A stretch of DNA of 9,207 nt from assembly GCA_016302185.1 (NCBI GenBank), contig JAEDOC010000080.1, positions 1 through 9,207 on the forward strand, in the 5' to 3' direction. The notes under the pieces are model-generated. The model searched no databases. It worked only from the letters and a program-made list of their open reading frames with translations, and had not been told where the DNA came from. This stretch comes from Clostridium sp. (GTDB lineage Bacteria > Bacillota > Clostridia > Lachnospirales > Lachnospiraceae). Shown in pieces: positions 1 to 5,910 of this stretch. A program made the translations under genes and the position numbers. The first letter of the stretch is position 1, and each line of letters begins with the position of its first letter.

Positions 1-326
1 TCCGTATTCTCCCGCTCCGCTAACCGGCCTTTTTCAAAGAATTCCTCCCGTTCCATCCTCATATGTTCTTCTTCATTATACTCGTAGATACTCACCGCTC
101 TCGCCTCCGCTCTGTTTTTCTCCAAAAACTCCCGCAGAATCCCTTCCTGAATACACTCTGTAATTGCCCGTTCCACCGCATCGGTAATTGCCAGCTGCTT
201 TGCATATTGCCGCATTGCCGTTCAAAAATCTCTCTGCTTTTCAATATTGGGTGTAAAGCATTGAGATTTCTGAATTGATTTAGAATAACTGAATCGGCCA
301 AGCCGAAAGAAAGATAGAAACTTCAT
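1..326 (-). pseudogene. Rpn-family nuclease/transposase remnant, copy A (runs off left edge)
   Basis: Degraded, partial copy of the 3' part of an Rpn / PD-(D/E)XK-transposase gene. From the ATG at 324-326 the frame is nearly the same as copy B (4123-4425) but meets TGA at 222-224. One inserted A in the run at 225-229 and one missing base near 213-216 shift and then restore the frame. From the ATG at 213-215 the frame is open to the window edge and encodes a recognisable Rpn tail: an ECIQEGILREFLEKNRAE segment, then SIYEYNEEEHM, then a charged helix. That pattern is typical of this family in Clostridia; the assignment is from pattern recognition, not a search. The catalytic N-terminal part is absent, so no nuclease activity is expected. 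It keeps the 40 codons (56-175) that copy B has lost, so it is the more ancestral form here. Its extreme 3' end lies outside the window. Confidence 0.7.
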
Positions 327-337
327 GCTTTAGAAAT

Positions 338-366
338 ATTCTACCATTCAGGATCCGGGAATTCAA
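338..366 (-). promoter_or_regulatory. Putative promoter of Rpn remnant copy A
   Basis: On the minus strand, TTGAAT (361-366) and TAGAAT (338-343) are separated by exactly 17 bases, a good sigma-A arrangement. The same boxes and spacing are kept upstream of copy B (4437-4465). The predicted transcript start is only a few bases before the ATG at 326, so either that ATG is read nearly leaderless or the promoter mainly drives downstream cargo. The match could also be a by-product of the duplication. Confidence 0.45.
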
Positions 367-404
367 GATAAATATTCTATTTACCAATCATTCTTCCGGA
401 ACCC

Positions 405-447
405 AGACATCGCCGCCACTCGTAAACAACGAATGACGGCGATGTCT
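405..447. terminator. Long hairpin downstream of the SIR2 gene, possible terminator
   Basis: Perfect 11-bp arms (405-415 and 437-447, core GACATCGCCG/CGGCGATGTC) continue inward with six more pairs and two mismatches to a 5-base loop at 424-428. It lies after the stop codon of the SIR2 gene and before the promoter of copy A, where a transcript end would be expected. There is no U-tract on either strand, so it is not a canonical intrinsic terminator; it may act in RNA stability or be a relic of an inverted insertion. Confidence 0.45.
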
Positions 448-448
448 C

Positions 449-502
449 CCAATCGCTAATTTACCTTTCTCTGCTCTGCTCTCAGCCGTTCCAGCTTCGC
501 TT
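449..502 (-). repeat. 54-bp direct repeat, left copy (Rpn 3' end)
   Basis: Matches 4116-4169 at 49 of 54 positions by eye, in the same orientation. It spans the last codons and TAG stop of an Rpn-type reading frame plus about 7 bases after it. The homology at the other copy stops just short of the SIR2 start codon, so the pair brackets the SIR2 gene like a target duplication or a pair of recombination sites. Confidence 0.8.
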
Positions 503-517
503 TCCCCGCACTTCCGC
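456..517 (-). pseudogene. Rpn C-terminal tail fragment, copy C
   Basis: In the frame ending at TAG 456-458 this encodes KAKLERLRAEQRKVN, clearly the same tail as copy B's EAELERLRAELRKVK. A further shared 9-mer (509-517, equal to 4195-4203) encodes Ala-Glu-Val in both contexts; between it and the tail copy C has lost about 20 bases, which changes the frame. Nothing upstream of 517 resembles Rpn, because the SIR2 coding sequence begins there. It is a stub of about 60 bases with no independent function. Confidence 0.65.
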
Positions 518-3500
518 AAATTCCTCCGGATTCTCCATCACGGCGTTCCAGCGCCGCAGCTCCTTGGGCAGCTCCTGCGAAGCATCCTTCTTCCACTGGT
601 TCTGAATCAGCGTATCGGCCAGGCCGGCCGCAGCGATACGAATCTCCCCCTTTTCTTCTGCCTCAGCCACAGAATCTTCCCTTGTAATCTCCGTCCGCAT
701 CCGAATCCCGGACAGACTGTAAAGCAGCTGCGATATGGCCGTTTCCGAGAACAGCTCCTTCCGATATCTTATCATCCGTTCCACCGTATTCAGCGCATTC
801 TCCATGGAACTGCGCTCGCTCCACATCAGCTGCTGAATGAGCAAATCCGTGGCATACTGCATCCCCTGTTCGGAAAATAAATGCTGTTCCGGATACTTTG
901 CTGACAGAATCAGCGCATTATACCCGGCATGCCGCTGGGAAGAATCGTGGGAAAGAAAGCTTTTCTGCAGTTCCTCTTCCTCCCGGAGCGCACACGGCAG
1001 CCACTGACTCCAAAGCACCTGCAAACCGCAATTGTGGATCCCAGACTCACGAAAACCTTCCAGAATCCGATGCATCCGCTCACAATCCTCCCCGGAAGGA
1101 ATCCAGTCCTTTACAAAAAGTGTCAGCTGCAGCATGGCCTCCGCAGAAGCATACAGTAACGATCGGGAGCTGTCTCCCAGAGAAAACCAGTCATTATCCC
1201 GATTCAAATTTGCCTGCAGAGACAATACTCGGGCTTCAAAGCCCTCTAACAGCTCACTCATATCCTGCGGCAAAAAAACATCTCTTGTCGCAGCACTGCT
1301 GAGTTCATGCAGAAGCGCCCAGTCATTCTGTGTGCGTCTCCCTTTTCCGCAATAGCCCAGTACCTCCTCTTTCAGAGTTTTTCTGAGCGCCTCCTTCACT
1401 TCAATCCAGGTATGTTCTTCCCCTTCTTCCGTCTCCGGCGGCAGCAGACGCAGACAGATGGTTCGATTCCATCCGGCAGGAACCTGACAGGAGCCATTCT
1501 TCCAGAGGAATGAGCTTACCCTTTTTATCTGCCGCTCCGAAAGAAAGCCCCACGCCCAGCAATACATTAATCTGCGTCTGGCGATTCCATTCTCTTCCCG
1601 TTTCTCATCCTCGGCAGCAGGAAATAAGGAACTCTCCAGATTCAGCTCCAGATTTTCCTCACAGGAGGCAAAGGTTTCCGGCAATTTCACCATTTCCAGA
1701 GGATCCTGGAACCGTCTTCGCTCCTCTTCCTTCGGCAGCATCGGAAAATTTACCAACTCCGGTAACATCCGAACTTTTTCCTCCGTGGAAAACGAGCGAA
1801 GCAGGCGCTCCATCAGTATCGCGCCATTGGAAAAGCAATCTCTTTTTTCGCTTTCATAGATCTGTTTTGCCAGCTCAAATAACTTCCAAAGCACCGGTTT
1901 GGAGCATTTGCAGCAGAGTCTCGACAAGGTTTCTATCAGCACCGGAGCAGCAAAACCGCTAAAGCCTCTCGCAGCAAACCAGTCCTCCGCCTGCACATCC
2001 TCCAGGCACATCCGAACCGCTTCCATATAGAATTCTGCCCTCTGATCCACTTCCGCTGCTGTCCAGCTGCTCAGCAGCGGGCGAGTCAGGACATCCTGTA
2101 CTCCTTTTTCCTGATTCGCCCTGGCAAGAGTCAGAATACTCCAGTCCGGTGCCGCAGCGGCCAGGCGCTCTGCCGCACCGCAGGCTGCCTTGTTCCCGCC
2201 ATTTACATTATATATCCGGAACGGATGCCCTGTCTCCTCACGAAACCGAAGAAACGCAAAGGCATCCATCAATTCCGTATCCTCCCGCATGGAAACCGTC
2301 GCCGTTCTCTTTCCGAAATCAAAGCTGGGCGAGCTGGTCTTCACCGTATACGGTTCCCACACATTTTCCATCTTATTGGCATAAAATGCTTCGTTGTCCT
2401 CCCAGGAAATGCGGTAACGGTAATGCTCCTCTCTCCTGCGTTTCTCCAGCTCCTTCCGCTCCGAATCCCGGCTCTCCTTCCCTTCCGGAGTCTCCGGTTC
2501 TTCCCCGGAACGATACCAATCGCTTTCATCCGCCTGAGAAACATACTTCTGAAGGCTCATCAGCGCACTTTCTAACGATAACAAAGCCAGATCCGGCATC
2601 TTTTTCTCTTTGATACGCTTCCTTACTGCCAGAATGGTATTCCTTAACAGCTCCCTGGCTTCTTTTACCTCACCGCATTCCGCCAGAAGACCGGCACGGC
2701 GCAGAGCCCATTGCGGCACCTGCTCTGCCGCGTCCCAGTGTTTCAGGCATCTCTTTACCTCCGCGATCCGATAGCGGAATAACGCATACATACATTCCTC
2801 GAAAACCATCCGATGGTGATTCTCCGAAGAAAAATTCTGCCGCATGCCGGAAAGCTTCGCATGCAGCGTCTCCCAGTCCTCCCACAATCCGCTTTCTCTC
2901 AGATCCCGAAGCATGGAAAATCGAACCGGCAGGCAGCGCAGCTCCTCTTCCGGACCGCAGCTTCGCTCCAATATCTTATCATAGCACTGCAGTTCCGATC
3001 TAAACGGCGGTCGAAGACACTGTTCTCTCAGCCAATCATATTCCAGCAAAAAATCCAGTTCCCCTGCCAGCGGTTCTTCTGAATATCCGCACTGATTCAG
3101 ATAAGATTCCGCACTTCTCCGCAGATGAAGTAATGCATCCCGCCGATGCTTGGGCACAGTCAGCCATCCCGGATAGGAAGCACGCACCCTTCTCAGGATC
3201 TCCGCGATCTCCGCAATCGGCCGTTCTGACGGAAGAATAAGCATTTCCGGCCAGGCCGAGGGATCATTTTCCTCCTGCTTTTTCAGCAGATAATCCAGCG
3301 CCGCCTCATACTGCTGCCGTACCGGCTGGCCCGGCGCACAGTGAGAAATATCCACCGGTATAATCTTCTTCCGGTACAAAAGCTTCTTTTCCGCCTCTGA
3401 CGGATCCTGATGGGTCAGCAGATAAATATTGGGAGAATTATCCGAGCCCAGATTATCGCGAATCCAGCCAATCCACTTTTCAAAATTCGGATCATCCCCG

Positions 3501-4114
3501 GAAAAACCGATCAGACAGAGCGTATTCTCCAGCAGCGCCTGCTGCACCGTATTCACAAAAGGCGCAAAAATCTGGGGATAGGTCCGATAATCCTCCGATG
3601 TAATGATAAATGGCCGCTGGGAGGGAAACGAACCGTGAAGCTTCACAATCCGCGCCGTTCCGGAGCTGCCAATCAGATCATCCTTCGTTGTAATCACAGA
3701 AAAGGATTCTTCCGTCATATCATCGCCGGCCCGCTCCAGCAGAGTATCATAATTCGTCGTAAAAATATCACTCCAAGGCAGCTTCAACAGCTTCCGATGC
3801 AGAGAAGAAGGCCGATATCCCTGATCCGGAATCTGCTCCAGCAGCAGATGATCCAGCTCCGGCCGGCCAAAAACCGCCTCCACCCGTTCCGCCAGCACAA
3901 GAGGACTCACACGCAGCAGCCGTTCCCGCTCCGCATCATCCGAAGAAAGCTTATTTACAAAAGCCTCCGCCAGCTGCGGCCAGGTGGGACTGTCAGGAAA
4001 TGAATCATCCGGCTTGTCCGCATTCCGGCTGAACCCGGCGCCTACCAGAATCGCCGCATGATGCTCTTTTAAATGCTTTGCAATTAAATCCAGATATGTA
4101 AAACAGGTACTCAT
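482..4114 (-). CDS. Large SIR2-domain protein, probable NAD+-depleting anti-phage effector
   Basis: A 1210-residue cytoplasmic protein. Residues 1 to about 280 form a SIR2-type (SIR2_2-like) domain with the expected motifs in order: GAGFS at 25-29 (nucleotide-binding loop), TTNYD at 119-123, KLHGS at 158-162 with candidate catalytic His160, and GFSGDD at 203-208. In bacteria such domains on long helical proteins (DSR1/DSR2, SIR2-HerA, ThsA, SIR2-STAND) cleave NAD+ during phage infection and kill or arrest the cell. The remaining 900 residues have no motif I can name with certainty. They are largely helical, with TPR-like stretches (about 465-495), a highly charged segment at 536-565, and a Gly/Asn/Ala-rich patch at 636-655. 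No Walker, HEPN or TIR motif was seen. It could be a DSR-like or DUF4020-type protein; that is not settled. No membrane segment is visible. The start follows copy B by 8 bp. The only Shine-Dalgarno-like sequence, AAGGTG, is 14 bases upstream inside the Rpn tail, which suggests translational coupling. The last residues (AEVRGKRSWNG) are encoded in Rpn-derived DNA. Confidence 0.85.
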   Translation of the reverse strand: MSTCFTYLDLIAKHLKEHHAAILVGAGFSRNADKPDDSFPDSPTWPQLAEAFVNKLSSDDAERERLLRVSPLVLAERVEAVFGRPELDHLLLEQIPDQGYRPSSLHRKLLKLPWSDIFTTNYDTLLERAGDDMTEESFSVITTKDDLIGSSGTARIVKLHGSFPSQRPFIITSEDYRTYPQIFAPFVNTVQQALLENTLCLIGFSGDDPNFEKWIGWIRDNLGSDNSPNIYLLTHQDPSEAEKKLLYRKKIIPVDISHCAPGQPVRQQYEAALDYLLKKQEENDPSAWPEMLILPSERPIAEIAEILRRVRASYPGWLTVPKHRRDALLHLRRSAESYLNQCGYSEEPLAGELDFLLEYDWLREQCLRPPFRSELQCYDKILERSCGPEEELRCLPVRFSMLRDLRESGLWEDWETLHAKLSGMRQNFSSENHHRMVFEECMYALFRYRIAEVKRCLKHWDAAEQVPQWALRRAGLLAECGEVKEARELLRNTILAVRKRIKEKKMPDLALLSLESALMSLQKYVSQADESDWYRSGEEPETPEGKESRDSERKELEKRRREEHYRYRISWEDNEAFYANKMENVWEPYTVKTSSPSFDFGKRTATVSMREDTELMDAFAFLRFREETGHPFRIYNVNGGNKAACGAAERLAAAAPDWSILTLARANQEKGVQDVLTRPLLSSWTAAEVDQRAEFYMEAVRMCLEDVQAEDWFAARGFSGFAAPVLIETLSRLCCKCSKPVLWKLFELAKQIYESEKRDCFSNGAILMERLLRSFSTEEKVRMLPELVNFPMLPKEEERRRFQDPLEMVKLPETFASCEENLELNLESSLFPAAEDEKREENGIARRRLMYCWAWGFLSERQIKRVSSFLWKNGSCQVPAGWNRTICLRLLPPETEEGEEHTWIEVKEALRKTLKEEVLGYCGKGRRTQNDWALLHELSSAATRDVFLPQDMSELLEGFEARVLSLQANLNRDNDWFSLGDSSRSLLYASAEAMLQLTLFVKDWIPSGEDCERMHRILEGFRESGIHNCGLQVLWSQWLPCALREEEELQKSFLSHDSSQRHAGYNALILSAKYPEQHLFSEQGMQYATDLLIQQLMWSERSSMENALNTVERMIRYRKELFSETAISQLLYSLSGIRMRTEITREDSVAEAEEKGEIRIAAAGLADTLIQNQWKKDASQELPKELRRWNAVMENPEEFAEVRGKRSWNG

Positions 4115-4115
4115 T

Positions 4116-4169
4116 CCAATAGCTACTTCACCTTTCTCAGCTCTGCTCTCAGCCGTTCCAGCTCCGCTT
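4116..4169 (-). repeat. 54-bp direct repeat, right copy (Rpn 3' end)
   Basis: Partner of 449-502 (five mismatches by eye). It includes the TAG of the 100-residue Rpn remnant (4123-4125) and ends one base before the SIR2 start codon at 4112-4114. It also carries the AAGGTG that is the only ribosome-site candidate for the SIR2 gene. Confidence 0.8.
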
Positions 4170-4425
4170 CCGCAGCATCCGCTCTCATTTTTTCCACTTC
4201 CGCGCGCTTCCGTTCCCGCTCCGTATTCTCCCGCTCCGCTAACCGGCCTTTTTCAAAGAATTCCTCCCGTTCCACCGCACCGGTAATTGCCAGCTCTTTG
4301 GCATATTGCCGCACTCGCCGTTCAAAATCTCTCTGCTTTTCAATATTGGGTGTAAAGCATTGAGATTTCTGAATTGATTTAGAATAACTGAATCGGCCAG
4401 GCCGAAAGAAAGATAGAAACTTCAT
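4123..4425 (-). CDS. Rpn-family remnant, copy B: 100-residue leader frame of the SIR2 gene
   Basis: Encodes 100 residues. A short N-terminus is followed by EKQRDFERRVRQYAKELA, recognisable as the region before the C-terminal part of Rpn / PD-(D/E)XK transposase-like proteins. It then passes directly (AVEREEFFEKGR) into a charged, heptad-like helix (about 52-100) likely to form a coiled coil. Comparison with copy A shows exactly 120 bp missing between two CCCGTTCCA repeats, so 40 codons were lost in frame. Full-length family members are roughly 300 residues and carry the nuclease fold at the N-terminus, which is absent here, so enzyme activity is not expected. The frame is free of stops, unlike copy A. 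It has a promoter-like sequence just upstream and ends 8 bp before the SIR2 start, so it is probably co-transcribed and may help load ribosomes on the SIR2 message. It may be a decaying remnant rather than a working gene; there is no clear ribosome site before its ATG. Confidence 0.55.
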   Translation of the reverse strand: MKFLSFFRPGRFSYSKSIQKSQCFTPNIEKQRDFERRVRQYAKELAITGAVEREEFFEKGRLAERENTERERKRAEVEKMRADAAEAELERLRAELRKVK

Positions 4426-4474
4426 GCTTTAGAAATATTCTACCATTCGGGATCCGGGAATTCAAGGAGAATAT
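4220..4474 (-). repeat. Rpn-remnant repeat unit, copy B
   Basis: Repeats the left-edge segment: 4220-4274 corresponds to 1-55 and 4275-4474 to 176-375, with the 120 bp at 56-175 absent here. The match is close apart from scattered substitutions and two single-base indels, and covers promoter-like boxes, start codon and coding part. The rightmost detectable match is the AATAT at 371-375 and 4470-4474, next to the T-tract of the chain-length gene's terminator. No terminal inverted repeats or transposase accompany it. Confidence 0.85.
4437..4465 (-). promoter_or_regulatory. Putative promoter for Rpn remnant B and the SIR2 gene
   Basis: TTGAAT (4460-4465) and TAGAAT (4437-4442) on the minus strand, 17 bases apart, identical boxes to copy A (338-366). 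It lies just downstream of the strong terminator at 4476-4499, so the SIR2 transcript appears insulated from the polysaccharide operon. Predicted start is about 4430, with almost no leader before the ATG at 4425. Confidence 0.5.
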
Positions 4475-4475
4475 G

Positions 4476-4499
4476 AAAAAGGGAGACATCGCATCTCCC
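4476..4499 (-). terminator. Intrinsic terminator of the polysaccharide operon
   Basis: On the minus strand GGGAGA (4494-4499) and TCTCCC (4481-4486) form a stem around a 7-base loop, followed at once by five T residues (plus-strand AAAAA, 4476-4480). It starts 8 bases after the stop codon of the chain-length gene. Confidence 0.85.
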
Positions 4500-4506
4500 C
4501 TTTCAC

Positions 4507-5901
4507 TTACAATATGATACAGCCCACAATCTTCTTTCCTAAAGACTCTGCCAGCTCTTTTTCCTGTTCGATTGTGCTGCAGGCAGATACGCCCCGCTGC
4601 TCTACTAAGATCACAGCATCGCATTCCGGTACCAGCTTCAGCGTCTGAAGAGACTGGGCTATATTCTCGCCGCAGATCAGTTCCACACCGCTCAGCTGCG
4701 CTTCTAAGCCGGAAGCCACACTCTGGAGCTGTTCTTTTGCTATACTTCCTGTCACCAGAAGCTTTCCTCCGTCCGAATACAGGTTATGAAGGGTGACAGC
4801 CGCTCTGCTGAGCACCACCTCATCGGAAAGGCTGTGCAGCTTTCCTCCCAGCTTCTGCAGCAGACGGTCAATACCGGAAAACGCACCGGTCTTCGGCTGC
4901 TCGGAGAACACGCCCAGCACCGGGATTCCGTAAGCAGACTTCATCTCATCCTCCGTGCGCAGCTTTCCGCTCAATACGTAAAGCATCGCCCAGAAGAACG
5001 CCACCAGGAAGGCACCGGCAAAGGCGCCAATGACACCAAACTTGATGCCGGTCTTCAACATCTGACGATTGGAGTATGCAGACGGTAGCTCCGGCTCCTT
5101 CAGCTCGTCCAGCGCCTTTTCCTTGTCCGTCAGGGATTTCTGATAGGTAGCGATCAAATCACGGTTCTTCTTCTGGGTGTCCGAAAGGCTCTGATCCACA
5201 CAGGTGCCGACAGACTCATTCACCAGCACCAGGGTATGACCTCCCACCTCTTTCGCAATTTCATCATGGCGATCCTGAATCTGACGGATAATCTCACTCA
5301 GAAGAGCTGCTGCCGCTTTCTCCGTCTCCTCCGCCACCGTAATCGTAAAGGTATTGCTGCTGTAATCCAGAGCTACACTGGTCACTTCCTTTAAATAAAT
5401 AATGTCCCGTCCGGTTTCCTCCGACAGCTCCTTCCAATCCACACATCTGGTCAGATTCGAGGTATAGACCCGGACAATACTGTCCGTCGGATCCAGCGGA
5501 GCCGCAATGGGAAGATTGTCCCATTCCGCATTATCCAGCTTTACAAAAAAATCAGCAGAAGCTTCCGGCTTCGCATAGGCATCCAGCTTCATCAGAATAG
5601 ACTCTTCCAGATACGTCTCCTGTGCCTCGATAGCAGCCTGCAAAAGCTCTACCTCCCGCTCGCCGGAGGCTAAGGCTCTCTCATAGTCCTCCTGATCCTC
5701 TGTATACTGCTCCTCCAGCTTCTGATACGCTTCTGAATCCGAACGAACCGCCAGACCGGACGCCACCTTATAGCCGCCCAGCGCAATTCCCAGAAGCACC
5801 GCCGCCAGAATCAGCTGACGCCATTTCTGCAGCACATAAAAAATCAAATCCTTTAAATCAATTTCCTTCTCGTATTCATTCTCGTAATTCATTCCCGGCA
5901 T
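4507..5901 (-). CDS. Wzz/CpsC-type polysaccharide chain-length protein with degenerate kinase-like C-terminus
   Basis: A 464-residue membrane protein of the polysaccharide co-polymerase type, which sets polymer length and couples assembly to export. An N-terminal membrane helix (about 30-48) follows a short cytoplasmic segment. A long extracellular part (about 50-285) contains coiled-coil stretches (55-100 and 240-268). A second membrane helix lies at about 285-311. After it comes a cytoplasmic domain (about 312-464) that resembles the BY-kinase fold: LLVTGSI at 381-387 where Walker A would begin, and DAVILVEQRGV at 428-438 like the Walker B' region. The GxxxxGK(S/T) loop is missing and no tyrosine cluster ends the protein, so ATP-dependent kinase activity is unlikely. 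Nine bases separate it from the transferase stop; AGGAGG (5905-5910) is 3 bases from this ATG and 12 from the alternative start Met4 (5890-5892), so the exact start is uncertain. It ends at the terminator 4476-4499. Confidence 0.8.
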   Translation of the reverse strand: MPGMNYENEYEKEIDLKDLIFYVLQKWRQLILAAVLLGIALGGYKVASGLAVRSDSEAYQKLEEQYTEDQEDYERALASGEREVELLQAAIEAQETYLEESILMKLDAYAKPEASADFFVKLDNAEWDNLPIAAPLDPTDSIVRVYTSNLTRCVDWKELSEETGRDIIYLKEVTSVALDYSSNTFTITVAEETEKAAAALLSEIIRQIQDRHDEIAKEVGGHTLVLVNESVGTCVDQSLSDTQKKNRDLIATYQKSLTDKEKALDELKEPELPSAYSNRQMLKTGIKFGVIGAFAGAFLVAFFWAMLYVLSGKLRTEDEMKSAYGIPVLGVFSEQPKTGAFSGIDRLLQKLGGKLHSLSDEVVLSRAAVTLHNLYSDGGKLLVTGSIAKEQLQSVASGLEAQLSGVELICGENIAQSLQTLKLVPECDAVILVEQRGVSACSTIEQEKELAESLGKKIVGCIIL

Positions 5902-5910
5902 CTTCCTCCT

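Larger units (their letters stand above)
1..375 (-). repeat. Rpn-remnant repeat unit, copy A (partial)
   Basis: Direct repeat of 4220-4474 about 4.1 kb away, same orientation, longer by 120 bp (56-175). The 120-bp segment is bounded by CCCGTTCCA at 47-55 and 167-175, the signature of slipped-strand or short-homology deletion in the other copy. The unit continues beyond the left edge. Confidence 0.85.

Noticed and set aside
92..301. Minus-strand open frame of 69 codons in copy A
   Set aside because: It is out of frame with the recognisable Rpn tail; it exists only because the repeat is frameshifted.
351..364. Adjacent GGATCC and GAATTC sites (also at 4450-4463), resembling a cloning linker
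   Set aside because: The same sequence occurs in both diverged natural copies with flanking point differences, and no vector sequence surrounds it; it is part of the duplicated unit.
3410..4003. Plus-strand open frame of 197 codons opposite the SIR2 domain
   Set aside because: Its composition is that of antisense to the conserved SIR2 motifs, and it has no start signal; not a gene.
1..4474. A composite transposon made by the two Rpn units
   Set aside because: No transposase domain, terminal inverted repeats or target-site duplication can be seen; the remnants lack the catalytic N-terminus, so recombination between repeats is the more economical reading.
4379..4624. Minus-strand open frame of 81 codons across the terminator and the Rpn promoter
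   Set aside because: It overlaps the well-supported chain-length gene in another frame and reads through a strong terminator; no recognisable product.
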